A stretch of DNA of 64,000 bases from Plantago major (lineage: Eukaryota; Streptophyta; Magnoliopsida; Lamiales; Plantaginaceae): the NCBI GenBank assembly GCA_026545765.1, contig JAIFAC010000333.1, forward strand, positions 1 through 64,000. The letters are read 5' to 3'. Both the position numbers and the translations under genes were made by a program. Positions 1 through 11,642 of the stretch are shown one piece after another (positions within the stretch are counted from its first letter, which is position 1; each line of letters begins with the position of its first letter). The notes below the pieces were generated by a model. It was not told the origin of the DNA, made no database searches, and worked only from the letters and a program-made list of their open reading frames with translations.

Positions 1-1235
1 TAATGGACATGTTATGTCAAATAAAGCAGAACATAACAAGTGCTTATGGAAAGAAACTGTAGCTTCAAAAAGTTATCATCACAATTAACCGCTTCATTAA
101 TAATAATGATAGGATTGAATTCAATTTATATTATCATGATTAATTGCTAACGACATCGATTTTTAGAAGGGAATACAAATGTGATGACTCCTTTAATTCA
201 TACCTAAGATGGTCCTGCAAGAATCGATCAAATACATATTGAAGAGATCATCAAATACGATATGTCACTGTGATCCCAGCGATATTAAAACAGCTTTTAA
301 TAAATGCTACATTATAAACAAGACGTAGTGATGTTTCTACTGAAATTGAATTTTACTTCAAATAAAAAATCATGTTCATCCTCGATCCAAAACTGCTTAA
401 AACCGAATGGCCGGGAATCCGAGCAAATATCAAAAACGAAGTTTTGCACTCCATATAATGCTGGAACTACATGTACGGGTGGATTCCGAATAGAAAAATG
501 AAAATCAAAATTAAACACAAAAAGTGCATAACATAACTAATCACAGTTTGTATAACCTAACTCTCTCAGCTCCTGGGACCAAATTTACCTACCCGTAAAA
601 AATAAATTTTATTATTCAACGAAGCAGGGAATCATTATTATTCCACTAACATAACTTTTCACAATGCTTATAGATTTTATTTTTTTTTCATAAGCGAACT
701 CAATAAATTTCCCACAATTCCTGAGAAGTTTATTATTTCCCCACTAAAATAACATCGTGGGCCACGTTATAAAATGCAGCATACCCAACCTTAACTCGAC
801 ACAATGATTTTTATTCGACATCATGTAATTGCAAGTATTTTATTTGATGTAACCTCGAATTTATTTAAAATCAGACGAAGAAGTCTTCCGAAGTCTAATT
901 ACTTACTACACCAATCGCCGATTGCTATTTATTTACTTGTAATGTCATCAATCGGGGTTATATTAATAATCGACTTTTGGGATGCTATGCGACTCCAAAT
1001 TTTATTCTAATAATCATGTCAGAAGTCGAGCATCAATTATTTCACCAATGCCCATCGGTAGCATCGGATTTTAGCCATAAAACCAAGATTGGTATTATAA
1101 TACCATTAATAACACTGATATAGGCATTACTTACGATTATGTTTTCTTGATAATGATACGATAATGGTTTGTGTAAATCGGTTTATATCCAATAATGGCC
1201 AGAGAGAAAACCAAAGAAAAGACTTTTGCTAAAAG
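1..1235. other. Intergenic, no gene seen
   Basis: AT-rich sequence with only short chance reading frames on both strands. I see no conserved protein, RNA gene or recognisable repeat. Its right edge is probably the promoter of the UBC12-like gene. Confidence 0.6.
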
Positions 1236-2025
1236 TAGACTCCTTGCTTTCAGCGTCCTTTATCAGATTCCTTCTGTCTTCATCCTCTCTCCCTCTTCTC
1301 AATCGGTTTTGATGTAGAGAGAGAGGTTTGTCTCAATCCTTCCAATCTGGCACACCCCCTGGACAACTCCTTTCTACGCTTCTTCACCCAACAGGTTCGA
1401 TTTCGTCGAATTGTCTGAATTTTGTTTCGGCCTCATTTTGATCTGTTCATTTAGGGCCATTTTGCCAAAGGGCAGATCTTCTGCTTGAGAATTTGCTTAT
1501 CATCTGATACCTTTTAATGGAAGGTGTTTTTAAAGTTACGTTCGTTTGGCATATTTTGCACTGGGGTGTCTGTGCTGAATTTAGTATCTGTGACGGAGGA
1601 GGATTTACGAGGTTTTATGTGTCTGTTTTGTTTGTTAGTTACGAACCGGGGACTTAGGATTTAGCTGGGGAATCTAGTGAAGTAACTTGTATTGTTATTT
1701 TGCTCATGAGCTGTTAATTGTTATAGTGTGATCTTACTGCTTTTAATTGATGGCCTAGGTTGGTAAACGAGCTCTGTACCCTTGTAATGAATAACGTCAA
1801 GCTTTCGGAATATACTGGTGTGAATGACGAAATCGTTAGATCCTAGTGAAGAATTAAGCAGATTAGGATATGTCCTTGATGATTGATAGCTCTTGCTCAG
1901 CAACTGCTTCATATGTTTGTGAACTTTCAGTGCTTTGCATCTTCTGCTTATGTAGAGTATCTTTCATGTCAATTTCATACATTTCGAAGCTGTCCTGTAA
2001 CTGTATTCCTTGTATCTCATCGCAG
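1236..2025 (+). promoter_or_regulatory. Probable 5' leader and first intron of the UBC12-like gene
   Basis: A CT/GA-rich stretch at about 1236-1390 looks like a transcribed plant 5' leader. It is followed by a T-rich intron-like region that ends in a clear acceptor (TCATCGCAG) at 2025, five bases before the ATG of the first coding exon. The transcription start was not located, so the extent is inferred. Confidence 0.4.
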
Positions 2026-4833
2026 TCATCATGATTGTTGTTCAAAGTAAAAGAAAAGCAGAGAGAGGTTGCTGAGAATGCCAACGGAAGCCTCCAGGAA
2101 GGCAGCAAGGCTGGGGAGTTACGCCTTCACAAAGGTCTCTCTATTTCTGACTAATATGAATGTTTAGAATCTCAATTCACATCTTAAAATGAGATTTGCT
2201 TTTGTCATTACCATTGCTTTATAGAGGCTTGAACCTTTAATATAGCTGGTGGGTTCTTATTAGGTGAAACTATCATGTGTATGGCTTTTATCAATTTATA
2301 CTACCAGGCATTTAAGTGAAGTTATTGGCAACCCTCTGCTCTGGCTTCCTCCTAAAATTTACATGGTTTTCTATTTTCTTCAGTGTTCAGTGATTTACAG
2401 TTAAAAATTTGTTCAAGAGAACTTAAATTCCCTGCTCTGTGTGCTTATGTGGTCATCTAGCATTACTCTCATCCGCTTTTTCCATTGCCCATGCCGAGAG
2501 GTTTGGTACCTTTTCATTAAACAGTTTCTCTGGTTGGGTGAATCGGGTTGACATGAGGCATTTGAGTGTCCTGCATATATCAAATGTGTGGTTTGAGGGT
2601 GAAGCCTTGAAGGTGAAGAAGGTAGTTTTGAAGGTGAAGCCTTGAAGGTGAAGAAGTTTACGTAGCAATGAGGACTTGTGACATGTGGTTGTTGTGACAT
2701 GAGTATTGGAGGTAGTGGGGCTATAAGGATTAGCTGTGGGCAGGAGATGGTAGTTCAGGACATTCAGGGAGGAGAGGATTATGGTGGTCCAGGTCCTCCA
2801 GGATTTTGGCAGATGGGTTGGTGGTGTTGGTGGTTATCAGCATGGAGGTTGTGGGTACTGGGTCCTTTTTGTCGCCGGTCTTGGTGATTGATAGTACTAA
2901 TAATAAATGGACTTCTTGCTGAAACTAAATTTGATTTAGGCGTGATGATGATTCTTTCATTGTCCTCTGGCATCTCAAGAATGTGCAAGTCACTGTAAGT
3001 GTGTGCTTTGCAATTAAAGTTTCTCAAGAACAGCTTAGACACTCGAGTGAATGTTCAGCCTAGTTGCACTGACAAGTACACATCTTTAAAAAATTATACA
3101 AGCACTACTTGAGTTGCTGTATATAATATAACATGTTTCCTATTACCTTGTCGTCATTGAACTGGCCTCATGCATAATACATTATGTGGAGAACACAGTA
3201 TTGTCCTCAAAGGTTCTTAAATTTCATTATTGTTTTTCTATGTAACAGTGGGGTTATGAATTACAGACATGCCATGAAGTTTTGATATAGGAATGATTAC
3301 TGATGCTGTTTCTCATGTCGCTCAATAGTATTTATTGTGATCAAAGATCATGATGCCTGCATTACACTTTTCCTTACTTATCTTTGCCTATGAATCTTCC
3401 AATTAAATTGATATTTAAAGTGCATGACATGTTGGTATGTAATTAGATTCATCCATATCTACTTCATCACTGTAGAATATTGTATTTAATGTATTACACA
3501 TGATTTGCATGGTTGTAATCCGTAAATTCTTGTTTAGTAAGAAGATAATACCGTTAACCAGAACGACTGGGTAAAATGTGTGGAATTTCATGGGTCTCTC
3601 TTACTGTTATGTTACCACAAACCAAGATGCTAAAGATGCCTGAGTATAGCTTGATGCGATCAATCTTAGTGATCACATTATATTTGACACTCTAAGCATA
3701 TTTGTCCATTCCGTTTGCTCTATTAAACCATATATAGTAAATAAAACACGCCAGGTTGCCAGCTAACAGGATAGTTTCACTGCTATCCATAATATATATT
3801 ATCATACTATCATGCTGAACATAGTATTATTCTTAGAACAGTATATCAGGCATCCAACATGCTGTCGCATTGAGGTTTTGCTCGCAATAGTTCTTTATGG
3901 TTTCTGGAATCTCAGAATCGATGCTGTCACTTCTCCATTCTGCTTGGGGAGTACATGTCCTAGTTAGGAAATCTTCAGCATTTGATCTCTTAATATGCCC
4001 CAATTTCTTCACAAGCCAACTATCTTGGCCATCAGTTTTTTATTCCATTTCCCTTCTAACATTATCTTCATTTCCCCTGTTATGTGGTGTAGATATTAGT
4101 GAACTGAACCTGCCAAAAACCTGCAGTATCGCATTCCCAAACGGCAAGGATGACCTCATGAACTTTGAAGTTACCATCCGCCCTGATGATGGATATTATC
4201 TGTGAGTAATTATTTCTATGCTATAATAATCAGGTAATTAGCCAATTCAGGCGTGATAGATTTTGTTCAGTATGCTAATAGCAGTATCGTTGTCCAGTGG
4301 TGGACTTTTGTCTTCTCTTTCCAGATCTCTCCAATCTACCCTCACGAAGCACCAAAAGTTAAATGCAAGACTAAGGTAACTAGCTCCATAATTATGATGT
4401 ATGGTGGAAGATCCATTAATTTATGAAGGTACGTAATAGGCTGAATTGTAAAACTTACTCAAAATTGTTACAGGTCTACCATCCCAATATTGACTTGGAA
4501 GGCAATGTCTGCCTAAACATTCTCCGGAAGACTGAAGCCCGTGTATAAATATAAACACTATAATTTATGGGCTGTATCACCTTTTCACGGTATTTCCTTC
4601 GCTTTTCCTAATAAATTATATAGTTTTTTCAACTCATTCTATGGCTTGTTTTTCTTTTTTGGTTTATTTTCCTTTATCTCAATTTTCTCCTGTAAATGCA
4701 GGAACCCAATCATGAGGATCCACTCAACCATGATGCTGCAGCAGTGTTGAGAGACAACCCAAAACTGTTTGAATCAAATGTTAGGAGGGCAATGACCGTG
4801 GTTATGTGGGACAACTTTCAAGGCTGTTTATAG
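2026..4833 (+). pseudogene. RCE1: NEDD8/RUB1-conjugating enzyme E2, UBC12/RCE1-like, with several frame breaks
   Basis: UBC12-type E2s take NEDD8/RUB1 from the AXR1-ECR1 E1 and pass it to cullins in the nucleus and cytosol. Exons read from the sequence are 2026-2134, 4093-4201, 4298-4375, 4474-4589 and 4702-4833, all with GT-AG borders. They give [58 protein letters not shown] and [18 protein letters not shown], including the catalytic Cys of GNVCLNIL, then NHDAAAVLRDNPKLFESNV. The frame is lost at several places: two bases are short just after ATG-ATT, one in the GTFVF stretch, two close together after the active site (CGG-GAA and TGG-AAG) with an extra base soon after, and the C-terminal tail is shortened. 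Splice sites are intact, so either a recently dead gene or sequencing indels would fit. The family identity is firm; calling it a pseudogene is less so. Confidence 0.8.
2480..2990 (+). pseudogene. Decayed PEX11A fragment inside the UBC12 intron
   Basis: The DNA aligns by eye with the 3' half of the PEX11A gene at 22.37-22.86 kb. Shared landmarks, in the same order, are the stretch coding for EQFVWLAKSGLIDKRH, the region coding for VVQDLADGLM, the final codons for NWISC followed by TGA, and 3'-UTR words such as GATGATTCTTTCATTG. No long frame survives; an internal block is a short duplication (GGTGAAGCCTTGAAGGTGAAG repeated near 2600-2655). It lies within the 2135-4092 intron of the E2 gene, same strand. 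The match extends into the 3' UTR without intron loss to judge by, so I cannot say whether it moved by DNA duplication or through RNA. Confidence 0.7.
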
Positions 4834-5942
4834 TGCGTATGAAGAATGGATCAGCCTCTTAATTTATGGGCATTTTGGGGGCAGTTTAAGGTCAGAATTA
4901 TGTACATTGGATGCTCTTGTATAAACTTCCTGCAACGAATTTGAAGGTGCTTTGAATTTCACAAGATTCCATGTTTAAGTGGGATGCAGAAACTGCTGCT
5001 CATATGCTCTGTTGTAATGTACTGCATTTTAAGTTATTATCGCAAGACGTTGAATATTAACCTCTATTTGGATGAATGTGATGTTGATTCCCTGCTGTTG
5101 GCTCATGCTTCTTTTCGTCTATAGTTCTAAATTTTAATAATGCTTAGATCTGAAACGGTCTCCATGAATGCAGTTGTGTGCTGATTGTTAATTTTTGAAA
5201 ATCGATGTCCTCTAGAGAAGAGTATTGAGCTTACTTATTCTAGCTATTGTGTTTTGCTGAAACTATTAAGGCCTAAAACATCCCTGCTAAACCCATGAGC
5301 TAACAAATAGCCAATTCATTGGCTTGTCTACTAACACCATTAGCCTTGTAGTCACCTAACTCTGAATTAAGCCTTCACCTGACGGATATCCTGGTAGAAG
5401 ACTCCAGTCAGTGGATGCATAGTCTGGAGTCTGGGAAGACACAATTGAACGAATAAGGGAAAAGTATATCCAATGATCAATTTTATTCATGTCACAAAAA
5501 ATTAGTAAAACTAAACAAAAAACGTTAATTAAAGGTGAAATGATACAGCTTAATTGTATATATAACATGAAGAACTATAATCAAACTAGTTGGCGTTTTT
5601 CCTGTATAAAATTGTTCAACTAGGTTCGTGGTCATTAGTGAAAGGTACGTGGTTGTTACCGAACCAACAAATACCAACATTTTGGTTGTCCCTTACTTCC
5701 AGAACTACCTGCTAATATAACGCATTTTAATGGCCTAATCTTGCCCAAGCGTGCTGCGGCAGCTTCTCCTAACTCAGGGGTCAACTTGCAATCTTGGATT
5801 AGTTGGAATATGAGTTCTGTTTACGTCGATTTACATAACTTTACATTATTGTTCTTTTCTTGGATACAATAAAACAATCAAAAACCAGAACAATATTGTA
5901 TGTAAAATCGTGGCACCGTAAAATCGTTTAATGGTCTTTCTT

Positions 5943-6064
5943 TTGAAGATGGTAAATTTTAAAGGCTATCAATATTTGAATCAGTTCAAAATTTAGAATT
6001 GCGCCTTTGAAGATGGTAAAATTTAAAGGCTATCAATATTTGAATCAGTTCAAAATTCTAGAAT
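5943..6064. repeat. Tandem duplication, 64-bp unit, two copies
   Basis: The block beginning TTGAAGATGGTAAA and containing GGCTATCAATATTTGAATC occurs twice, 64 bases apart, with only a few differences. It is non-coding. Confidence 0.85.
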
Positions 6065-6179
6065 TAAATGATTGAAATGATACAAGAACTTCACTACCAA
6101 CTTATTTTCGCGAGTATGTTTTTATTTTTTTAACTTTTCACTTATTTTAAGGAGCTAATGTAATCTCATATTGTTTGTC

Positions 6180-6240
6180 GCTAGTCTAGTTCTTATGCTG
6201 AGACATTCGTAACCAAAAGGAAGGGTTTGATTCTCCAAAA
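6180..6240 (+). repeat. tRNA-like / SINE-like relic
   Basis: TAGTCTAGTTCTTATG resembles an A box and GGGTTTGATTCTCC a B box, spaced as in a tRNA. The arms do not pair convincingly and there is no clear anticodon loop. It may be a SINE head or chance. Confidence 0.25.
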
Positions 6241-7702
6241 TGGGTCGGTTTTTTCATCTATATAGAGCATTTAATTTGTTGATGGAAATCGATCTATCGG
6301 ATGATTGTAATCGTATGATTTATAAGGGCATGTTGATTATGCAATTGGACCTTAGGCATGTTGAGTATGCAAATGGACCTCGATGCTCCATCTATAGAGA
6401 CTTTGATGGTGAGGGTGGTATAATTGGATTTGTTTAATTACACAGCATGTGCAGACATATGCAAACTATAAGGGGATGGAATGTGGACAATCTATTACTT
6501 GAGCGCACCTATAATGGAAAAAGACATCCTTTAATATTTAACATTTTTGTATAACAGGATCATAGATACACCATATATGCATGTTGGTGTTTGTCCCCTC
6601 TGCATATTTATGGATTAAAGCCTCTAGGTATCGGGTGAATGGTTATTACTTTGAGTCATTACATAAAATGTTCCGATTCAACAGATTGAAATAAAATAGC
6701 ATGTGATTTGGGAACTAGTACAAACAACAAAAATATTTCTTCTTTTTCACTTAAAAGAAAAGTTTATAAACTGTTTCAAATTATTTCATTTTGTTCAAGA
6801 ATCCAAATCCAAATACATACACTCAAATGTTCACACAATTATTATGCAGCAAAAGGAATAAAGGCCAAAATTAGGCTTCACTGCACTACTATTGGTCGGT
6901 TGACCAGTTGCAATGGCCGAGGAAGAAAATTTGGTCCGAACTCCGAACTATGCTTAAAGATTCTTTCTGCAAGGACTAAGGAAAAAGAGGCAGATCAGAT
7001 CATATCATATGCTAAAGAGATTTTGTTGTTTCACTTTAGTACTCTCCATTTCTTACCATCATTTTCCTAACATTACAGTTTACAAATTACAACACCGACA
7101 TAGGTAAAAGTTTCATTTTCATTTAACCTAAAAGTTTTGGATTAAAGGGAATGCTGAATGATCGGTTTTGTTTGAGGGAAAAGATTGTATTGATGGTTAA
7201 ACACACTTTAAATATTTGAAAATTTCATCACCATTCAGCTTATATGGTAATCTTTTTTAAAAATATGATAAATTATGGTATCTTACTTGGTTAAAAACTA
7301 GCTTGTGAATTAAACTACACCAAGCTAATTATCCAATGACCAATCTTGAGAAAATTCGACTTGCTTTCTCTGTGGCCTCACCTCTCATCAGAAGCGGGTC
7401 CACACTGAATCCCATCGCCATAAAAAGAGGTATCAACGTTATAAGCATCGCAGACATAAATCAATCTTGAACTTCCAGTTAACTATTTCTGTATAAATAA
7501 GATCCATGATCCAACTCAACTTCTGGAGGGCTACTTCAGACTATTGATGATATGACAATGGATTTATTGAAGTTCAAGTAAACTGCATTTCAGAGTTAGC
7601 TCGTTTCTTTTCAACCAAAACTCATTCAGCCTACCGCCCATTCAATTCAATTCAAATTTCTTAGTTCAAATTTTCTTCAATTCAAATTCTTAAGTTCATT
7701 AA

Positions 7703-7707
7703 ATTCA

Positions 7708-7738
<31 letters not shown>

Positions 7739-7740
7739 TT
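7703..7740. repeat. ATT microsatellite
   Basis: About eleven tandem ATT/TTA units in an AT-rich intergenic stretch. No function is implied. Confidence 0.9.
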
Positions 7741-8063
7741 ATCATTTATTTACACAACCCATCTTTGTATGAGGAAAATAAGAAAATTTATCCAATTGAG
7801 ATATTTTCAACCTTTTCTTTCTTCTTTTTAACACGACTTTTAGTAGATCAATGAAATAAAAAGTATATTTATCTAATTACCCTTCTTTTCACCGTAAAAG
7901 TCGAGTTAAGATAAGAAACTATGAACCTCGAGAGCACCATTCAAACTAGTTCACATACTTTGTACGACATCTCTAACAAAAATCGATAATGTTCTTTTAT
8001 CGCAAGATATTGTAACAATAAGAACTCGTAAGATACGAGTTTTTTCTCAAACTTAATAAATAA

Positions 8064-8171
8064 AAAACAAGTTATACCAAACTAAAGCCAAACCAAACTC
8101 TACATGTCTTCAAATGACTCCAAAACTCCAAAACAAGTTAAACCAAACTAAAGTCGAACCAAAACTCTACA
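8064..8171. repeat. Short direct duplication
   Basis: The words AAACAAGTTATACCAAACTA and AAACAAGTTAAACCAAACTA, each followed by AAAG, CC-AA-CC and ACTCTACA, mark two diverged copies about 65 bases apart. Confidence 0.6.
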
Positions 8172-9447
8172 AAGTTATGTTAGTCAAATATACTTAATTT
8201 ATTTTATAATATAATTTTATTATATTCTTTGTCGGTAATTTTAGTAATTACACCAACGCCCGTAAAAAGTCTCCTTACTTAATTTATTAATGGACCTGAT
8301 GTAGTATTCATTATTATTAAAAAATGGACAAATGTAATTTCTTGCTTCGCTTTGCTTCGGCATTCGCCAGCCTGGCCCAGCCATTCTGCCTGGGCCCATT
8401 CGGCCTGGCCAGCTCATTCATTCACCTACCAAGAATTTCAAATTTGAAAGAATTGTACTTACTAACTGTGTCCACATTTGTAATTTTGTTGATTGGTTTA
8501 GATCTTTGTTAATCAAGACATTTCTATATCCTTCTGTCATTTAATTTCTATTTTCTTAGACTCTGTTCGTACCCTTTTATTCCAGATACCTTTAATATAA
8601 TGCCATTTATTTAAAAAACACACTTTGAATATTATATATAATAAATAATGTAATAATATCATAATTCACCCAAATGTTGATATATTCATTTTAATCAGTA
8701 CATTCACTTTTTATTATTAAAAATATCCATACACTGTGTGATAATTGCGTCTAGAAAAATCGACAATGCACTTTTTTACACCTACAATTTTTTGCAAGAA
8801 ACATGATTATCATTACATCTTTAATTACATAAATTAAATATTTAACTTTAAACATCATCTATTTATTATATGTGCATCATCCCAACTCCTGCTACATCAC
8901 ATGTGTTACTTAACATGTGATATTTATCACTAAACATGGTATATTGATCAACTATTTCAGATAGATGTATCTCAGAAGAATATCAATGAAATAAGTACTC
9001 ACTTTGTCCTTTGAACTTTCATGCGTGTCCCACATAAGTATTAAAAGAAGGGTGAAAAAGTAAAATTAATAGACGTAATAAAGTAAGAGATGATGATATT
9101 TTAATATTAATGGAGGATAATTTGAAATGAATGTACTAAAATGGAATACGGAAAAATAAATTGTGAAAGAAAAGGACGGGCTGGTTGGGAAATTGGTTTT
9201 CGTAAAGGGCGGAAAGCGAAATAAACCTCTAACTTTATCAGGCATAAATCCACATACACCCAAAACACAGGTACCATCATCATTCCAGTCCACACCACAA
9301 AGAAAGAAAACACGGCATTTCATACTTTCGAAATCAAACAGGAACAGAACAGAGTAGAGTCTCATGAGTTTTCTAAATCAGTATAGTAGAACCCCATTTC
9401 TCTTCAAATCAAGAGAGAAATTGGTTTGAAATTACTACTTTACTAGT

Positions 9448-11003
9448 ATGTGGGAAGGTGGAGGATCAACGGCAACTTCCGGATCGGCCTGTCGGAAACC
9501 GTCGTGGAGAGAGAGAAAACAACCGGAGGAGAGAGGCGACGCCGAGCTATTGCGGCCAAGATTTATTCCGGTCTCAGAGCTCAGGGTAATTACGATTTGC
9601 CCAAACATTGTGACAACAATGAGGTCTTGAAAGCTCTTTGTGCTGAAGCTGGTTATGTCGTTGAGCCTGATGGCACTACTTATCGCAAGGTAAGCCCTTT
9701 TGTGTCAATTTTACTTGGATTCGATCTGTTCTGTAAGTTTCTGTTCATTTTTCGTTTCTTTTCTTGTGACGAAGTTTTGCTTTTGCTTTGATAAGTGACG
9801 CTTGGTTTGAGAAGTCGTGTGTTTTGGCAACAATTCATACAAGTGAGTGAGTGATTAGTATCTCATCAATGTATTTGCCATTCGTGCAATTTTAGGAATT
9901 TCGTCACAGTAAGATCCTTTTCTGTGACAAATGGACACAGGTATAGTAAATTTGTAGTAATAGATTAGCTAGTTGCTCAGTTTGGCTAGTACAATAACCC
10001 CAAATCGGACATCTGAGGGAATTTGTTGTATAGTTAATTGATTGTTTAGTCATTGTGTAGTTAATGTGTATCAGTATCTATGGATAAAAATAGGGAATTG
10101 ATGTGGACATAGTTTTTGTCAATGGCTGAGTCCTGAGTAGCATTGTAGTAATAAATAAAAATTTGTCACAAAAACGTGAATTTAATACACTTTCTACTCT
10201 GCTGTTAACAAAAACGAGTACTATGTCTATCGTTGCTATTACGATGATAACAGTTTTTAGCTACTTCGTTTTGTATAGTTATTAGTTAACTGCATACTAT
10301 GAAAAGTGGATCATCAATGGAGATTTTTGACTGACATGATGAATCGTAAACACACAGGGATGCAAGAAGCCAGGTCCAATGGAAACAGGAGCTACTTCAA
10401 CAAACATTACTCCATGCTCATCAAGAAACCCAAGTCCACCGTCTTCCTACTTTGCCAGTCCAATCCCTTCATACCAACCAACTCCTCTATCCTCAGCCTG
10501 CCCCAGCCCAACTCGCCACGACCAAAGTAATCCTATGTCTCACCCGCTTGCTGCTCTCCTCAACTCCTTACCATCATCTCTCCGTATCTCAAACAGTGCC
10601 CCAGTCACACCTCCACTCGCCAAGCCAAATGCTCACTCTGAGACACTTGCTAAAGAGTCCATGTCCGCTAAACATCCCTTTCTTTCTCTCGTCCGCCTTA
10701 GCTAGCCCACCACGCTACCAACCAGCCACCACTATTCCAGAGAGCAATGAGTCTTCCTTGATTCAGGGCAGTGGATGAACTTTCAGCAAGCCTCCTATGC
10801 CAATAGGCCCAACATGGTTCCACTTCTCCAACCTTTAAGGTGAGACCTCCGATTCCACGTAAGTCCTTCAATGATGTGGATAAGGAAAGGGGATTGAATT
10901 TGAGTTCGAGCAGCTGGCAGTTAAGGCAGGGGAAAGGAGTCATGAGGTTGCAATGGATGATCTTGAGCTCACCCTAGGTAACGGCAGCACTCGCATGAAT
11001 TGA
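9448..11003 (+). pseudogene. BES1/BZR1-family brassinosteroid-response transcription factor, frame broken in this sequence
   Basis: These are nuclear repressors/activators of brassinosteroid target genes, inactivated by GSK3-type BIN2 kinases and kept in the cytosol by 14-3-3 proteins. Exon 1 (9448-9689) begins [20 protein letters not shown], then carries the bHLH-like DNA-binding region [35 protein letters not shown] and DGTTYRK. Exon 2 (10358-11003) restarts at GCKKPGPMETG, the position of the single intron in this family, and holds a Ser/Pro-rich region, RISNSAPVTPP, ASPPRYQPATTIPESNES, a hydrophobic WMNFQQASYANRP stretch, and a C-terminal EAR motif LELTLGN followed by a TGA. These parts lie in different frames: two bases are short in a GA run of exon 1, and exon 2 has about three or four more small shifts. 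The splice sites and C-terminus are intact. Alternative: an active gene with assembly errors. Confidence 0.82.
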
Positions 11004-11642
11004 TCAAGTCATTTCAAGAGGATATCCTGTGTTTTAATTAGCTAGTATTGAGGTATCTTTTCAAGTAGTGCATGTAGATAGATGGATATATCTATGTATG
11101 TTGTTTCTGTTGGTGATCAAGAATTAAGTGAGTAGGTAAGTTTGATGTCTCAAAATTTGTCTGATTTTTTGGTGGAACATGTTTCTTTCTTTCACTTTGT
11201 AGTCAATGATGGTATGATGATTTTAAACCTTTTTTTGGATAAGCTAATTTAAAGGCTTGTTGGGACTTTTAAGAACCAAATGACATATTTTCATAATTGT
11301 GTCTAAGATGGCCAATCAATAATGTTGTTGGATCAAATCCTAATATAAGTTGTCAATTGCCTCCATGTGTACCCAAAAACTTAAATAATTGCACATTGAA
11401 GAACTCTTGTTAATTTTCCCTTTCCATCAATTATGGCAATCTTCTAAAATTATTACATAGAACAAACAGTAATGTACTTCACAATATTCCAGTAAACTAT
11501 CACACCAATCTTCGCTCACATTGTTGTCTTCTAGATTAACTATAACATTTACAAAACCAAGGATAAAAAAGAACAAACAATTAGTGAAGAGCAAACATAA
11601 CTTGATGAAGTAGTTGAGCTTGAGCCATACTTGGGACATGAA
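11004..11642. other. Convergent intergenic spacer
   Basis: About 640 bases between the 3' ends of the BZR1-like gene (plus) and the glycosylase gene (minus). It presumably holds both 3' UTRs and polyadenylation signals. No other gene was seen. Confidence 0.6.

Larger units (their letters stand above)
4834..9447. other. Intergenic region, no coding gene
   Basis: About 4.6 kb of AT-rich sequence between the E2 gene and the BZR1-like gene. It contains the E2 3' flank, a 64-bp direct duplication (5943-6064), a tRNA-like relic near 6180-6240, an ATT microsatellite (7703-7740) and a roughly 90-bp direct duplication (8064-8171). A stretch at 8985-9130 resembles one end of the 'ctccctcc' type MITEs. 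No conserved protein was recognised. Confidence 0.6.
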
